The notes under the pieces: model-generated
Told to the model about the DNA's origin: nothing
What the model saw: only the letters and a program-made list of their open reading frames with translations
Databases searched by the model: none
Assembly (NCBI RefSeq): GCF_019444005.1
Contig: NZ_CP049304.1
Span: 1,674,001-1,738,000, forward strand
Direction: 5' to 3'
Length of the DNA: 64,000 nt
From: Liquorilactobacillus nagelii DSM 13675
GTDB taxonomy: Bacteria > Bacillota > Bacilli > Lactobacillales > Lactobacillaceae
In this document: positions 29,056-38,905 of the stretch, one piece after another
Layout of the letters: the number at the start of each line of letters is the position of its first letter
Numbering within the stretch: the first letter of the stretch is position 1
Translations under genes and position numbers: made by a program

Positions 29056-29520
29056 TTAGCAGTTTTCCATCGATTCATTTTCCGAACAACACGCTTGGTG
29101 CATTCCCGTCAAACAATCACACGGCAATTCTTCAGGAGCATTAGGATATTTTTGCTTTAGCGCCTGCTGTAACTTTTCAATATCACCTTTAGCCAGTGGA
29201 AGCTCTTGAACAACATTTAACAAGGTTGTTCCAACATGATGTTGACAAATTTTTTGAAAAACTCCTCTTACCATCAAGTTAATTGCTTCTTGTTCATTAA
29301 TAACTGGATGATAGATAAAACTGCGACCTTGAGTAGTTGTTCGTAAGACTTCTTTTTGAACTAATCGTCGTAGCAAAGTTTTTACAGTTGCTTCCTTCCA
29401 ACTCTTTTTTTGTTTTAAATTATCAATAATTTTACGACTAGTGGCAGTTTGCAATGTCCAGACCATTCGCATAATCTCCCATTCAGCATCGCTGATTTCA
29501 ACAGTTTTTTTATTCTTCAT
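29056..29520 (-). CDS. copY: CopY family copper-responsive repressor
   Basis: Represses copA-copZ until Cu(I) displaces zinc from its C-terminal cysteines. The N-terminal BlaI/MecI-type winged helix reads VEISDAEWEIMRMVWTLQTATSRKIIDNL and TVKTLLRRLVQKEVL. The C-terminus has PCDCLTGMHQACC and a final MENC: cysteines are present, but not in the strict CxCx4CxC spacing of enterococcal CopY. The start is the ATG at 29520 behind AAAGGAAAG (154 residues). It begins 22 bases after the aminotransferase gene and has no separate cop box, so it may be transcribed from upstream. Confidence 0.9.
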   Translation of the reverse strand: MKNKKTVEISDAEWEIMRMVWTLQTATSRKIIDNLKQKKSWKEATVKTLLRRLVQKEVLRTTTQGRSFIYHPVINEQEAINLMVRGVFQKICQHHVGTTLLNVVQELPLAKGDIEKLQQALKQKYPNAPEELPCDCLTGMHQACCSENESMENC

Positions 29521-29542
29521 ATTCTTTCCTTTCTTAAAACAT

Positions 29543-30730
29543 TTATTCTCCTTGATCAAATAAATGTAAGCCTGCAATTCGGCTAACTGCCTCAACTAAT
29601 TTAGCCGGTGATACTAATAAACCAATTCGAACATACCGATCACCCAGAGCCCCAAAGCCTTTACCAGGTGCTACTGCTACATTGGCTTTCTCTAATAACA
29701 AATCTGCAAAAGTTTCACTAGTATATCCTTCGGGGATCGGCATCCAAACGTAAAAAGTTCCCCGAGGTACAAAGGCACGCCAGCCAATTTTTAAAGCTGC
29801 TTCAATAAAAGCATCCCGCCGTTTTTGGTATAAACCTACTAATTGCTGAATTTCTTCTGTACCTTGTGATGAAGTTAACGCAGTAATTCCTGCTTCTTGA
29901 ATAGCTGGAAAAACACTCACAAATAAATGATCTTGGATTAAATTCAGAGCTGAAATTATCGTTGGGTTACCAATTGCAAATGCTAACCGCCAACCAGCCA
30001 TATTGAAAGTTTTTGAAAAAGTATAAATTTCAATTCCGACATCTTTTGCACCTGCTGCTTGTAAAAAGCTCGGATTCTGATAACCATCAAAGCCTAAAGC
30101 ACCATAAGCAAAATCACTAACGATCCCTAATTGATGTTTTCTAGCAAAATCAACTGTTTTTTGATAGAAATCTGGTGTAGCCGCTGCACCGGTTGGATTG
30201 TTAGGATAATTCAGATACATAAATTTTGCTTGATCAGCTTTCTGAATATCAAAGGAGTCATAATCTGGTAAAAAATTATTTTCTTCTAATAATGGAAAAG
30301 TTTCATAATTAACCTTACCTAAAGCTGCACCTGAAAGATAATCTGGATAACCCGGATCAGGCAACAGCATTGTTTCGCCTGGATTCATCAGCGCCCATGG
30401 TAGCTCTACTAACCCTGTTTTTGAGCCACCTAAAATAGCCACTTCAGTTTCTGGGTTAACCTCAACATTATAATGCTCCTGATAAAAATCAGCTGCCGCT
30501 TGCTTTAAAGAGGCTAATCCGGAAAAAGGCGAGTATTTATGATTAATTGGTTTAGCTGTAGCTTGTTGCATTGCTTTAACAATATATTCAAAAGTTGGTT
30601 GATCTGGGTTTCCTTGTCCTAAATTGATAACGTCATTACCTGCCGCTATTTTTTGGTTAACTTTTTTTACTAGATTAGCAAAAAATTGATTAGGCAAAGT
30701 ATTTAATAACTGGGATTGTTCAAAAATCAT
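29543..30730 (-). CDS. PLP-dependent aminotransferase class I/II
   Basis: Fold-type I aminotransferase of about 395 residues, cytosolic. Motifs: NLGQGNPDQPTF near the N-terminus, LPDPGYPDY, YPNNPTGA, the Asp in SDFAYGALGF and the PLP lysine in TFSKTFNMAGWRLAFAIG. The pattern is closest to the MalY/PatA and DapL-like aminotransferase group; the substrate cannot be fixed. The start is the ATG at 30730 with AAGGAAG upstream; the frame runs 27 codons further without a ribosome binding site. copY follows 22 bases after its stop. Confidence 0.85.
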   Translation of the reverse strand: MIFEQSQLLNTLPNQFFANLVKKVNQKIAAGNDVINLGQGNPDQPTFEYIVKAMQQATAKPINHKYSPFSGLASLKQAAADFYQEHYNVEVNPETEVAILGGSKTGLVELPWALMNPGETMLLPDPGYPDYLSGAALGKVNYETFPLLEENNFLPDYDSFDIQKADQAKFMYLNYPNNPTGAAATPDFYQKTVDFARKHQLGIVSDFAYGALGFDGYQNPSFLQAAGAKDVGIEIYTFSKTFNMAGWRLAFAIGNPTIISALNLIQDHLFVSVFPAIQEAGITALTSSQGTEEIQQLVGLYQKRRDAFIEAALKIGWRAFVPRGTFYVWMPIPEGYTSETFADLLLEKANVAVAPGKGFGALGDRYVRIGLLVSPAKLVEAVSRIAGLHLFDQGE

Positions 30731-30825
30731 TACTGATCGCTTCCTTATCATTTTAGACATTATTATAACCCATTGATTCACTAATTTAATGATTAAATAC
30801 TGACTTCTCAAAATTTAGGCAAACA

Positions 30826-30856
30826 AAAACCACCTGTTGCTAAAACAACAGATGGT
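30826..30856 (-). terminator. Terminator of the rplM-rpsI operon
   Basis: CCATCTGTTG pairs with CAACAGGTGG (one G-T pair) followed by TTTTTGTTT on the minus strand. Confidence 0.88.
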
Positions 30857-30869
30857 CTGCTTTCCAAAA

Positions 30870-31262
30870 TTAACGTTTTGAAAATTGTGGTGCTTTACGG
30901 GCTTTCTTAAGACCTGGTTTCTTACGTTCTTTCATCCGTGAATCACGTGTTAATAATCCAGCACGTTTCAAAACGCCACGGAAATCAGGATCTACTTCAA
31001 GCAAGGCACGAGCAATTCCATGACGAATTGCGCCTGCTTGCCCTGAGAAGCCGCCGCCAAAAACATTTACTAATACATCATAAGAGTCTTTGGTTTCAGT
31101 CACTTCAAATGGCTGTACCATAACTTCACGTAAATTTGCAAAGGGAATATATTCTTCTGCAGGATGGTCATTAATCGTAATCTTGCCATTCCCCGGTACC
31201 AAACGAACGCGGGCAACAGAATTCTTACGACGGCCAGTTCCTCTGTATTGTACTTGAGCCAA
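30870..31262 (-). CDS. rpsI: 30S ribosomal protein S9
   Basis: Small-subunit head protein whose C-terminal tail reaches the P-site tRNA. The 130 residues begin [20 protein letters not shown] and end with the conserved [11 protein letters not shown] tail. It follows rplM by 13 bases. Confidence 0.98.
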   Translation of the reverse strand: MAQVQYRGTGRRKNSVARVRLVPGNGKITINDHPAEEYIPFANLREVMVQPFEVTETKDSYDVLVNVFGGGFSGQAGAIRHGIARALLEVDPDFRGVLKRAGLLTRDSRMKERKKPGLKKARKAPQFSKR

Positions 31263-31275
31263 ATTCAGTCTCCTC

Positions 31276-31719
31276 CTAAATCAATTTTGTAATATCGAGT
31301 ACTTCAGGCTGCTGAGCAGTATGCTGATGGTTTTCGCCACGATAAACACGTAACTTCTTCATCTGTGCACGACCCAAACTGCCTTTAGGCATCATACCTT
31401 TGATTGACAAAGTCAATAATTTTTCAGGATCTTTCTGACGATAATCTCCTGCTGTTCTGCTCTTCAAACCACCTGGATGATCTGTATGATGGTAATATAT
31501 TTTCCGTTCTGCTTTGCGACCGGTTAAAGCCACTTTATCTGCATTGATAATAATTACAAAATCACCAGTATCAACATTTGGTGTAAAAGTCGGTTTATTC
31601 TTGCCACGCAAAACTGACGCAACGACTGCTGACAAACGTCCCAAAGGAACATCTGTTGCATCAACTAGATACCATTTACGTTCTACTTCGCCTGGCTTCG
31701 CAATATAAGTTGTACGCAC
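31276..31719 (-). CDS. rplM: 50S ribosomal protein L13
   Basis: Early large-subunit assembly protein. The GTG at 31719 gives the standard N-terminus (V/M)[20 protein letters not shown] and 147 residues; an ATG five codons upstream overlaps the TGGAGGAAG ribosome binding site and is rejected. It shows [17 protein letters not shown] and the C-terminal [17 protein letters not shown]. Confidence 0.97.
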   Translation of the reverse strand: MRTTYIAKPGEVERKWYLVDATDVPLGRLSAVVASVLRGKNKPTFTPNVDTGDFVIIINADKVALTGRKAERKIYYHHTDHPGGLKSRTAGDYRQKDPEKLLTLSIKGMMPKGSLGRAQMKKLRVYRGENHQHTAQQPEVLDITKLI

Positions 31720-31734
31720 GATTTCTTCCTCCAT

Positions 31735-31830
31735 TTTTATATGCTTGTTTGACGCATAATAAGTTTCCGGGGCCTACTGTGGGGCAAACAATACCAAACT
31801 TAATAATACGGTTTTTCCCCACCAAAGTCA
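31735..31830 (-). ncRNA. Candidate L13 leader (autoregulatory mRNA structure)
   Basis: The 5' leader of rplM has TTGTTTG upstream and CAAACAA downstream that can pair and enclose a GCCCC...GGCCCCGG segment, just before the ribosome binding site. Bacilli commonly carry an L13-binding leader here. Assigned from position and complementarity; I did not match it to a model. Confidence 0.45.
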
Positions 31831-31842
31831 ATGATTATTCAT

Positions 31843-32604
31843 TTATTTATCTGGCTGATAAACAACTTCTTTGAGATACAGACCACTAGCGGGAGCTGTT
31901 CCGCGACATTCATTACGATCCTTAACTTGATAAAGTCGCAAAAAATCGTGGACCGGCCGCCGTTTACTACCGATTTCCAATAGTGCAGCAACCATAATCC
32001 GTACCTGATTATATAAAAATCCGTTACCATAAAATTCAAAAACTAATTCTTTTTCTTGCGGTAACTCTTTAACAGTTGCAGTATAGATAGTCCTGATATG
32101 TGATTTAGTTTGGCTTCCCGAAGCAACAAAACTGGAAAAATCGTGCGTCCCAACTACATCCTTTAAAGCTGTCTTAATCAGATTTACCTCCAACGGGTAT
32201 TTATAGTGCCCGGTGTAAAATCTTTTAAAGGGATTAACGGCCTTAGTTTGACTAACCCGATAAACATAACGTTTTCCATGAGCTGTAAATTGAGCATGAA
32301 AATCTGCTGTTACGTGCTCAGCCATTTTTATTTCAATATCCAAAGGCAGCAAGCTATTTAAACCGTTAATAATTCCTTGATCAGGAATATCATTAACTAA
32401 ATCAAAGTGAATTACCTGGCCAACTGCGTGTACTCCTGCATCAGTACGACCTGATCCAAAAACATGAACATAGTCGGATGATTTATTTAAACGATTAACA
32501 GCTCTCTCCAAAACTCCTTGGACGGTTCGTTGGTGCGGTTGAACTTGAAATCCTGCAAAAGCCGTTCCATCGTAAGCCAAGGTTACTTTATATCTAATTG
32601 CCAA
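31843..32604 (-). CDS. truA: tRNA pseudouridine(38-40) synthase TruA
   Basis: Isomerises uridines 38-40 in the tRNA anticodon arm. The catalytic Asp55 is in [25 protein letters not shown] opens the protein and [16 protein letters not shown] is the late signature. The 253 residues are typical. It follows ecfT by 28 bases, the usual lactobacillar order. Confidence 0.97.
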   Translation of the reverse strand: MAIRYKVTLAYDGTAFAGFQVQPHQRTVQGVLERAVNRLNKSSDYVHVFGSGRTDAGVHAVGQVIHFDLVNDIPDQGIINGLNSLLPLDIEIKMAEHVTADFHAQFTAHGKRYVYRVSQTKAVNPFKRFYTGHYKYPLEVNLIKTALKDVVGTHDFSSFVASGSQTKSHIRTIYTATVKELPQEKELVFEFYGNGFLYNQVRIMVAALLEIGSKRRPVHDFLRLYQVKDRNECRGTAPASGLYLKEVVYQPDK

Positions 32605-32632
32605 AGATTTTTCTCACTTTCCTTTATGATCT

Positions 32633-33430
32633 TTACCAAGTACGCAACAAAATCATTACAATCGTTACCAGTAAAAAGAATACTACACTTACCGTATCAC
32701 GTAAGTGCCATTGATTGATCCGATATTTAGTACGACCCTCACCGCCATGATACCCTCGTGCTTCCATTGCTGTCGCTAAATCTTCAGCTCGATTAAAAGC
32801 ACTCACAAATAACGGTATCAGCAACGGTACTACCGCATTTAATCGCTGACGCAAACTGCCAGAATCAAAATTCACTCCGCGAGAGCGTTGCGCATTCATA
32901 ATTTTAGCAGCTTCATCAATTAAAGTTGGCACAAACCTTAAAGCAATTGAGAGCATCAACGACACTTCATAAACTGGAAAATGAATTTTCTTTAGCGGTT
33001 TTAATAATGATTCCAAGGCTCCAGCAATTTCTAATGGTGGTGTTGTTAAGGTCAACAGGGTTGACATAAAGATAATCAAGACAAAACGAAAGAAAACATA
33101 AATCCCACTGACTATCCCTGTTTGAGTTAAAGAAAACGGTCCCCACTGCCAAAAAATTGTACCACCACGACTGAATAGGATTTGCAGTAATACTGTAAAT
33201 AGAATCAACCAAATTAAAGGTTGTACACCCTTCCAGAAAAAACCTAGTTTTATTTGTGCCAATAAAATACAACCCGCTACCACAAACAGCATAAATAAAT
33301 AAGTCGACCAATTATTAGCCAAAAAAATCACAATAATAAAATAGAAACTTAAAACCAATTTTGACCGTGGATCTAGACGATGAATAAATGAAGATCCCGG
33401 CAAGTATCTTCCTAAAAGAACTTTATTCAA
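32633..33430 (-). CDS. ecfT: ECF transporter transmembrane component EcfT
   Basis: Integral membrane coupling subunit that links the two EcfA ATPases to exchangeable S components for vitamin uptake. 265 residues with several hydrophobic helices; the two coupling motifs fall in NAQRSRGV and AMEARGYHGG (Ala-Arg-Gly pattern). It starts at TTG immediately after ecfA2, with AGGAGGGGG as ribosome binding site inside the ecfA2 end. Confidence 0.95.
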   Translation of the reverse strand: MNKVLLGRYLPGSSFIHRLDPRSKLVLSFYFIIVIFLANNWSTYLFMLFVVAGCILLAQIKLGFFWKGVQPLIWLILFTVLLQILFSRGGTIFWQWGPFSLTQTGIVSGIYVFFRFVLIIFMSTLLTLTTPPLEIAGALESLLKPLKKIHFPVYEVSLMLSIALRFVPTLIDEAAKIMNAQRSRGVNFDSGSLRQRLNAVVPLLIPLFVSAFNRAEDLATAMEARGYHGGEGRTKYRINQWHLRDTVSVVFFLLVTIVMILLRTW

Positions 33431-34306
33431 TTATTTTTCCCCCTCCTTTGGCAAATATTTAGCTAGCTCGTCAGCTAATTCATCCTCTGTCAAAGGCAAT
33501 TGTTCAAATTTCAAATTGGCCTGTTTTTCAAGGTCAAACGCAAATTTTGCTGCATGCGGCAAATCTAAATGATGCTGTCTTAGCCATTTAGGGCGATTAA
33601 ATAATTCTCGGGGAGTTTGTTGGGCTATGACTTTACCTTCTTCTAAAACAATAACTTGATCAGCATAAAGTGCTACATCATCCATTTGATGACTTACCAA
33701 AATTACCGTTAAGTTTTGTTCTCGTTTCAATTGAGCAAATAAATCCATAATTTCCTGATGCCCCCGTGGATCTAGTCCCGCAGTCGGTTCATCTAACACT
33801 AAAATTTGTGGTTGCATTGCCAAGATTCCAGCGATTGCAACTCGTCTCATCTGCCCACCAGACAATTCAAACGGCGACTTTTTCAACACCGTTTGGGGTA
33901 ATTGAACCATTGCGGCCGCCTTGCGAGCAATTTTTTCAGCTTGATCTGCTGCCATTCCAAAATTTCTAGGTGCAAATGCGATATCTTTTAAAACTGTTTC
34001 TTCGAACAACTGTGCTTCAGGAAATTGAAAGACTACTCCGACTTTTCTTCTCAAGTTTATTAAAGCCTTATTACTAGTATTAGCAGTAATTGTTTGCTGA
34101 TTAACCACTACTTCTCCACTAGTTGGTCGTAATAAACCATTTAAATGTTGAATCAAAGTTGACTTACCACTACCTGTATGTCCAATTATTGCAGTGTAAC
34201 TATGTTCTTGAATTGTAAAAGAAACACCTTGCAGTGCCTGATGAGCAAAAGGACTTTCTGGTTGATAGGTATGAGTTACTTGTTTGAAATTGATTGACAA
34301 ATCCAA
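33431..34306 (-). CDS. ecfA2: ECF transporter ATP-binding protein EcfA2
   Basis: Second ABC ATPase of the ECF module. Walker A GHTGSGKST, Q-loop FQFPEAQLFEETV, signature LSGGQMRRVAIAG, Walker B ILVLDEPTAGLDP. The 291-residue frame starts at TTG and overlaps the 3' end of ecfA1 by 31 bases, with AAAGGA upstream of the start. The C-terminal acidic extension is typical of EcfA'. Confidence 0.95.
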   Translation of the reverse strand: MDLSINFKQVTHTYQPESPFAHQALQGVSFTIQEHSYTAIIGHTGSGKSTLIQHLNGLLRPTSGEVVVNQQTITANTSNKALINLRRKVGVVFQFPEAQLFEETVLKDIAFAPRNFGMAADQAEKIARKAAAMVQLPQTVLKKSPFELSGGQMRRVAIAGILAMQPQILVLDEPTAGLDPRGHQEIMDLFAQLKREQNLTVILVSHQMDDVALYADQVIVLEEGKVIAQQTPRELFNRPKWLRQHHLDLPHAAKFAFDLEKQANLKFEQLPLTEDELADELAKYLPKEGEK

Positions 34307-35115
34307 TCGACCATCCTTTGTTCAGTATAGTATTGCACAGGAACTGTAATTCGACGTTTTACTAAAGCAGCCTTGACTTTCTCTGAGAAAGGAACAGCTA
34401 AACCTAAATGACTCAGTTCTTTTCCATGTAAAAAAACTTGTGCAGGAGGAGCAGATTCAATTATTTTACCATCATCTAAAACTATCACTCGGTCTGCTAA
34501 AGCTGCTTCGTCAATGTCATGCGTGATCGAAATAATAGTAAAATTATGCTGAACTTTCAAGTCATGAATTAATTGGATGACATCACGTCTGCCTTCAGGA
34601 TCCAGCATACTAGTCGCTTCATCTAAAATAATAATTTCAGGTTGCAACGCAATTACTCCAGCTAATGCAACTCTTTGCTTTTGTCCTCCGGATAGATTAA
34701 CTGGCTCTTGTTCAGCAAAACGCCACATGTTAACTCGCTGCAGCGCAGTTTTCACCCGCTGATGCATTAACTTATAAGGGACCGCTTGATTTTCCAATCC
34801 AAATGCTACGTCCTCTGCTACATTAGCTCCAACAAACTGATTTTCTGGGTTTTGAAAAACCATTCCAATTTTTTTTCTGATTTTCCAAACATTTTCTGCC
34901 GACATCGTTTGCTGATCAACCATAATTGAACCACTTTGCGGCTGCAAAAGTCCATCAATTAAACGTGCTAAAGTACTTTTTCCGCTGCCATTATGTCCAA
35001 TTACAGCTACCCATTCATGACGTTCAATTTTAAAATTGAAATCTTTAAATAACCAATCTCCCTGTTGCGAGTATTTAAAGTTTAGATTATTAACATTAAT
35101 TATATCATTTGACAT
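34276..35115 (-). CDS. ecfA1: ECF transporter ATP-binding protein EcfA1
   Basis: First ABC ATPase of the module. Walker A GHNGSGKST, FQNPENQFVGANV, LSGGQKQRVALAG, IILDEATSMLDPEGR. 279 residues. First gene of ecfA1-ecfA2-ecfT, separated from rplQ by 301 bases that hold RNA structures, so a separate promoter is probable. Confidence 0.95.
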   Translation of the reverse strand: MSNDIINVNNLNFKYSQQGDWLFKDFNFKIERHEWVAVIGHNGSGKSTLARLIDGLLQPQSGSIMVDQQTMSAENVWKIRKKIGMVFQNPENQFVGANVAEDVAFGLENQAVPYKLMHQRVKTALQRVNMWRFAEQEPVNLSGGQKQRVALAGVIALQPEIIILDEATSMLDPEGRRDVIQLIHDLKVQHNFTIISITHDIDEAALADRVIVLDDGKIIESAPPAQVFLHGKELSHLGLAVPFSEKVKAALVKRRITVPVQYYTEQRMVDWICQSISNK

Positions 35116-35207
35116 CTACTCACCTCCATCAAGTTTTCTCCTATAGCACATATCATAACATACTGTTTTCACTCAAAACGTTTTAAAATTGCAAAACCTG
35201 TTTTTAT

Positions 35208-35256
35208 GTACAACAAATGGCAAAGACAATTACATGATTATCTTTGCCATTTGTTA
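35208..35256. repeat. Perfect palindromic hairpin upstream of ecfA1
   Basis: ACAAATGGCAAAGA pairs with TCTTTGCCATTTGT around a short loop. Neither side has a strong T run, so it is not a classical terminator; it may be a leader structure or a protein-binding palindrome. Confidence 0.6.
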
Positions 35257-35304
35257 TTATCAAATTAGTACGTAATAAAACATTTTTTCAAATAATTAAA
35301 TACA

Positions 35305-35408
35305 AAAAAATCACTTTTTATAACAAAGGTTTCACCATTCGGCTACTTAGGACTAGACTTGGTATGATCCATCATCATAGCGCCCAGTTATTGTTATAAA
35401 AGTGACAA
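35305..35408 (-). ncRNA. Candidate L17 downstream element (L17DE)
   Basis: Immediately 3' of rplQ, TCACTTTTATAACAA on the minus strand pairs with TTGTTATAAAAAGTGA about 65 bases later, followed by TTTTTTT. The enclosed region (TGGGCGCTATGATG ... TAGTCCTAAGTAGCCG) is GC-richer and structured. Position, terminal stem and lineage fit the L17DE RNA motif described downstream of rplQ in Lactobacillales; it also ends the ribosomal transcript. Confidence 0.7.
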
Positions 35409-35416
35409 AAAAATTA

Positions 35417-35800
35417 TTAATCGACTAACTCAAGTACAACCATTTTAGCAGCATCTCCACGACGTTCACTCATTTTTAAGATTCGAGTGTAGCCACCATT
35501 GCGTTCTTTAAAACGTGGTGCCACTTCAGCAAACAATTTTTGCAATGCTGTTTGAACAACCACCTTATCGTCTTCTTCTTTAACATCAGCTACAACATCC
35601 ATCATAAATGCAGCTGCACGACGACGGGAAGCAAGATCGCCTTTTTTGCCCAGAGTAATCATTTTCTCAGTCGTTTTGCGAACCTCTTTAGCACGTGCTT
35701 CAGTCGTCACAATCTTACCTTCAACAATTAAATCTGTTGTTAAATTACGGAGCATAGCACGACGATGTCCACTCGTACGACCTAATTTACGGTAACTCAT
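35417..35800 (-). CDS. rplQ: 50S ribosomal protein L17
   Basis: Large-subunit protein near the exit tunnel. 127 residues starting [19 protein letters not shown], the invariant bL17 opening. Last gene of the long ribosomal transcript, 21 bases after rpoA and followed by the candidate L17DE. Confidence 0.98.
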   Translation of the reverse strand: MSYRKLGRTSGHRRAMLRNLTTDLIVEGKIVTTEARAKEVRKTTEKMITLGKKGDLASRRRAAAFMMDVVADVKEEDDKVVVQTALQKLFAEVAPRFKERNGGYTRILKMSERRGDAAKMVVLELVD

Positions 35801-35821
35801 TAAATTTCCCTCCCTTGTAAA

Positions 35822-36766
35822 TTAATCTTCATGGCGTAATGAAAGACCCAAATCTACTAATTTATTCTTAACTTCTTCAAGCGACTTACGACCAAGGTTA
35901 CGAACCTTCATCATATCAGCTTCCGACTTATTAGTCAGTTCCTGAACAGTATTAATCCCTGCTCGCTTCAAGCAATTATAAGAACGAACAGATAAATCTA
36001 ATTCTTCAATTGTCATTTCAAGCATTTTTTCTTTATGTGTTTCTTCTTTTTCAACCATGATTTCAGCATTCTTAGCTTCATCAGTTAAATCAACAAATAA
36101 GGTCAAATGCTCGGTTAAAATTTTTGCCGATAAACTGATAGCTTCGCTCGGACTAATTGAACCATTCGTCCAAACATCTAATGTCAATTTATCATAATCA
36201 TTTTTTTGACCAACACGTGTTTTCTCGACTTGATAATTGACACGTTCGATCGGGGTATAAATTGAGTCGATTGGTAAAACACCAATCGGCATATCATCAG
36301 CTTTTGTTTTATTCTCATCAGCTGAAACATAACCGCGGCCCTTATTAGCATTCATTCTAACATGGAGTGAAGCACCTTCGGCTACAGAACAAAGATATAA
36401 GTCTTTATTCAAAACTTCAACCTCACTACTTCCTTGAATATCACTAGCAGTGACATCAAGCGGCCCTGTTACATCTATCTCTAATGCTTGATCTTCTTCA
36501 GAATCAATTTTCAACGCAACTTTTTTTAAATTCAAAATAATCTGCGTAACATCTTCACGAACACCCTTGATTGTAGAGAATTCATGTAAAACACCATCAA
36601 TCTGAATATTAGTAATCGCAGCACCAGGCAATGAGGAAAGCAAAATCCGACGAAGCGAATTACCCAAAGTTGTGCCATAGCCACGTTCTAATGGCTCGAC
36701 AATAAATTTACCAAAATTAGGACTTTCTTCTATTTTGTGAATTTTTGGTTTTTCAAATTCGATCAT
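35822..36766 (-). CDS. rpoA: RNA polymerase alpha subunit
   Basis: Dimerises to nucleate RNA polymerase assembly; its C-terminal domain contacts UP elements and activators. N-terminal domain: [42 protein letters not shown]-terminal domain: [19 protein letters not shown] and [15 protein letters not shown]. The ATG at 36766 (314 residues) follows AAAGGGG; an in-frame TTG seven codons upstream lies in that site. Confidence 0.98.
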   Translation of the reverse strand: MIEFEKPKIHKIEESPNFGKFIVEPLERGYGTTLGNSLRRILLSSLPGAAITNIQIDGVLHEFSTIKGVREDVTQIILNLKKVALKIDSEEDQALEIDVTGPLDVTASDIQGSSEVEVLNKDLYLCSVAEGASLHVRMNANKGRGYVSADENKTKADDMPIGVLPIDSIYTPIERVNYQVEKTRVGQKNDYDKLTLDVWTNGSISPSEAISLSAKILTEHLTLFVDLTDEAKNAEIMVEKEETHKEKMLEMTIEELDLSVRSYNCLKRAGINTVQELTNKSEADMMKVRNLGRKSLEEVKNKLVDLGLSLRHED

Positions 36767-36851
36767 TCTTATCTTTACCCCTTTCAAAACGCAACGTGCA
36801 ATTTGGCGAAAACATTATGAAGATTTACCTCAAAATGAATGCTAACCATTA

Positions 36852-37241
36852 TTAAACACGACGGCGCTTTGGAGGACGACATCCATTATGGGGAACTGGT
36901 GTGACATCGCGAATTGAAGTAACTTCCAATCCTGTAGTCTGTAAAGCACGGATTGCTGCTTCACGGCCAGAACCAGGTCCTTTAACAGCAACTTCAACAG
37001 ATTTCATGCCATGTTCCATTGAACCTTTAGCAGCAGCTTCAGCAGCCATTTGGGCAGCAAATGGAGTTGATTTTCGGCTTCCTTTGAATCCGAGTGAACC
37101 AGCTGAAGACCAAGCAACCGCATTCCCATGAACATCCGTAATCATAACCAATGTATTATTGAATGTTGAATGAATGTGTGCTACTCCGCTTTCAATATTC
37201 TTCTTTACACGACGCTTACGCGAAGTTTTTCTAACAGCCAT
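36852..37241 (-). CDS. rpsK: 30S ribosomal protein S11
   Basis: Platform protein at the mRNA exit channel. 129 residues with [15 protein letters not shown] and the C-terminal [18 protein letters not shown]. It lies 23 bases after rpsM and 85 bases before rpoA. Confidence 0.98.
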   Translation of the reverse strand: MAVRKTSRKRRVKKNIESGVAHIHSTFNNTLVMITDVHGNAVAWSSAGSLGFKGSRKSTPFAAQMAAEAAAKGSMEHGMKSVEVAVKGPGSGREAAIRALQTTGLEVTSIRDVTPVPHNGCRPPKRRRV

Positions 37242-37264
37242 TAACTATAACCCTCCTTTATTAA

Positions 37265-37630
37265 TTATTTCTTTTTACCGGCAATTGTTGTAACTGGGCC
37301 TTTGCGAGTCCGCGCATTGTTCTTGGTATTTTGACCACGAACTGGTAAATGACGACGGTGACGCAAGCCTCGGTATGAGCCAATTTCTGAAAGGCGTTTG
37401 ATATTCAAACTAACCTCACGACGCAAATCACCTTCAACTTTAAAATGATCAACGGCTGCACGAATCTTGTCTTCTTGTTCTGGAGCTAAGTCGCGAACTC
37501 GAACGTCTTCAGAAACTGCTGCTTCTGCTAAAATCTTTTTAGCTGTTGAATTACCGATTCCATAAATGTAAGTCAATCCAATCACGATTCGTTTGTCGCG
37601 TGGTAGATCGACACCTGCAATACGAGCCAT
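37265..37630 (-). CDS. rpsM: 30S ribosomal protein S13
   Basis: Head protein forming subunit bridges and contacting P-site tRNA. 121 residues: [25 protein letters not shown], then the basic tail [14 protein letters not shown]. It follows rpmJ by 23 bases. Confidence 0.98.
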   Translation of the reverse strand: MARIAGVDLPRDKRIVIGLTYIYGIGNSTAKKILAEAAVSEDVRVRDLAPEQEDKIRAAVDHFKVEGDLRREVSLNIKRLSEIGSYRGLRHRRHLPVRGQNTKNNARTRKGPVTTIAGKKK

Positions 37631-37653
37631 AACAATTACACCTCCTAATTTTT

Positions 37654-37767
37654 TTATCCCTGACGCTGTTTATGCTTCGGGTTTGAACAAATAATCATAA
37701 CACGGCCTTTACGTTTGATCACTTTGCAGTGCTCACACATTGGCTTTACTGATGGTCTTACCTTCAT
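37654..37767 (-). CDS. rpmJ: 50S ribosomal protein L36 (zinc-binding form)
   Basis: Smallest ribosomal protein, 37 residues: [20 protein letters not shown] and on to KHKQRQG. Zinc ligands Cys11, Cys14, Cys27 and His32 are all present, so this is the zinc-containing version. It lies between infA (34 bases) and rpsM (23 bases), with an AGGTATAA-type ribosome binding site. Confidence 0.97.
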   Translation of the reverse strand: MKVRPSVKPMCEHCKVIKRKGRVMIICSNPKHKQRQG

Positions 37768-37801
37768 GAATTATACCTCCCGATAAAATTTGAAGTACAA
37801 T

Positions 37802-38020
37802 CTATTTAAAGCGATAGGTAATGCGTCCCTTAGTTAAATCGTACGGAGACATTTCGACCGTTACTCGGTCCCCCGGCAAAATCCTGATATAATGCATCCG
37901 AATTTTACCAGAAACATGAGCCAAAATCTCGTGTCCATTTTCGAGTTCAACTTTGAACATTGCATTGGGTAAGGTTTCAATAACCTTCCCCTCAATTTCA
38001 ATCACATCATCTTTCGCCAC
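37802..38020 (-). CDS. infA: Translation initiation factor IF-1
   Basis: 72-residue OB-fold protein that blocks the ribosomal A site during initiation. It reads [40 protein letters not shown]. It follows adk by 171 bases containing a hairpin, so an internal promoter or attenuation is possible. Confidence 0.98.
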   Translation of the reverse strand: MAKDDVIEIEGKVIETLPNAMFKVELENGHEILAHVSGKIRMHYIRILPGDRVTVEMSPYDLTKGRITYRFK

Positions 38021-38135
38021 GTAAAAGTACCTCCTTAAATGGTCCTTTGGCTTCTCGTATACAATCAGCTAACTACTTTTTATAATTGAGTTAACTGAAG
38101 CCCTAAAAAAGACAGACTAACCCTGCTGAAAAGAT

Positions 38136-38170
38136 AAACCTGAAACAGTATACCACTGTATCAGGTTAGT
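38136..38170 (-). terminator. Hairpin between adk and infA
   Basis: AACCTGA pairs with TCAGGTT and ACAGT with ACTGT in one imperfect stem (38139-38167), followed on the minus strand by TTTATCTTTT. It probably gives partial termination inside the ribosomal superoperon, with transcription restarting before infA. Confidence 0.55.
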
Positions 38171-38191
38171 TGCAACTCAGTTAATTCGTTT

Positions 38192-38851
<660 letters not shown>

Positions 38852-38905
38852 CTACTTCAACCCCCAAAAAATATAAGCTTATAAAGCCCAGTTTTTAATA
38901 GTTGT

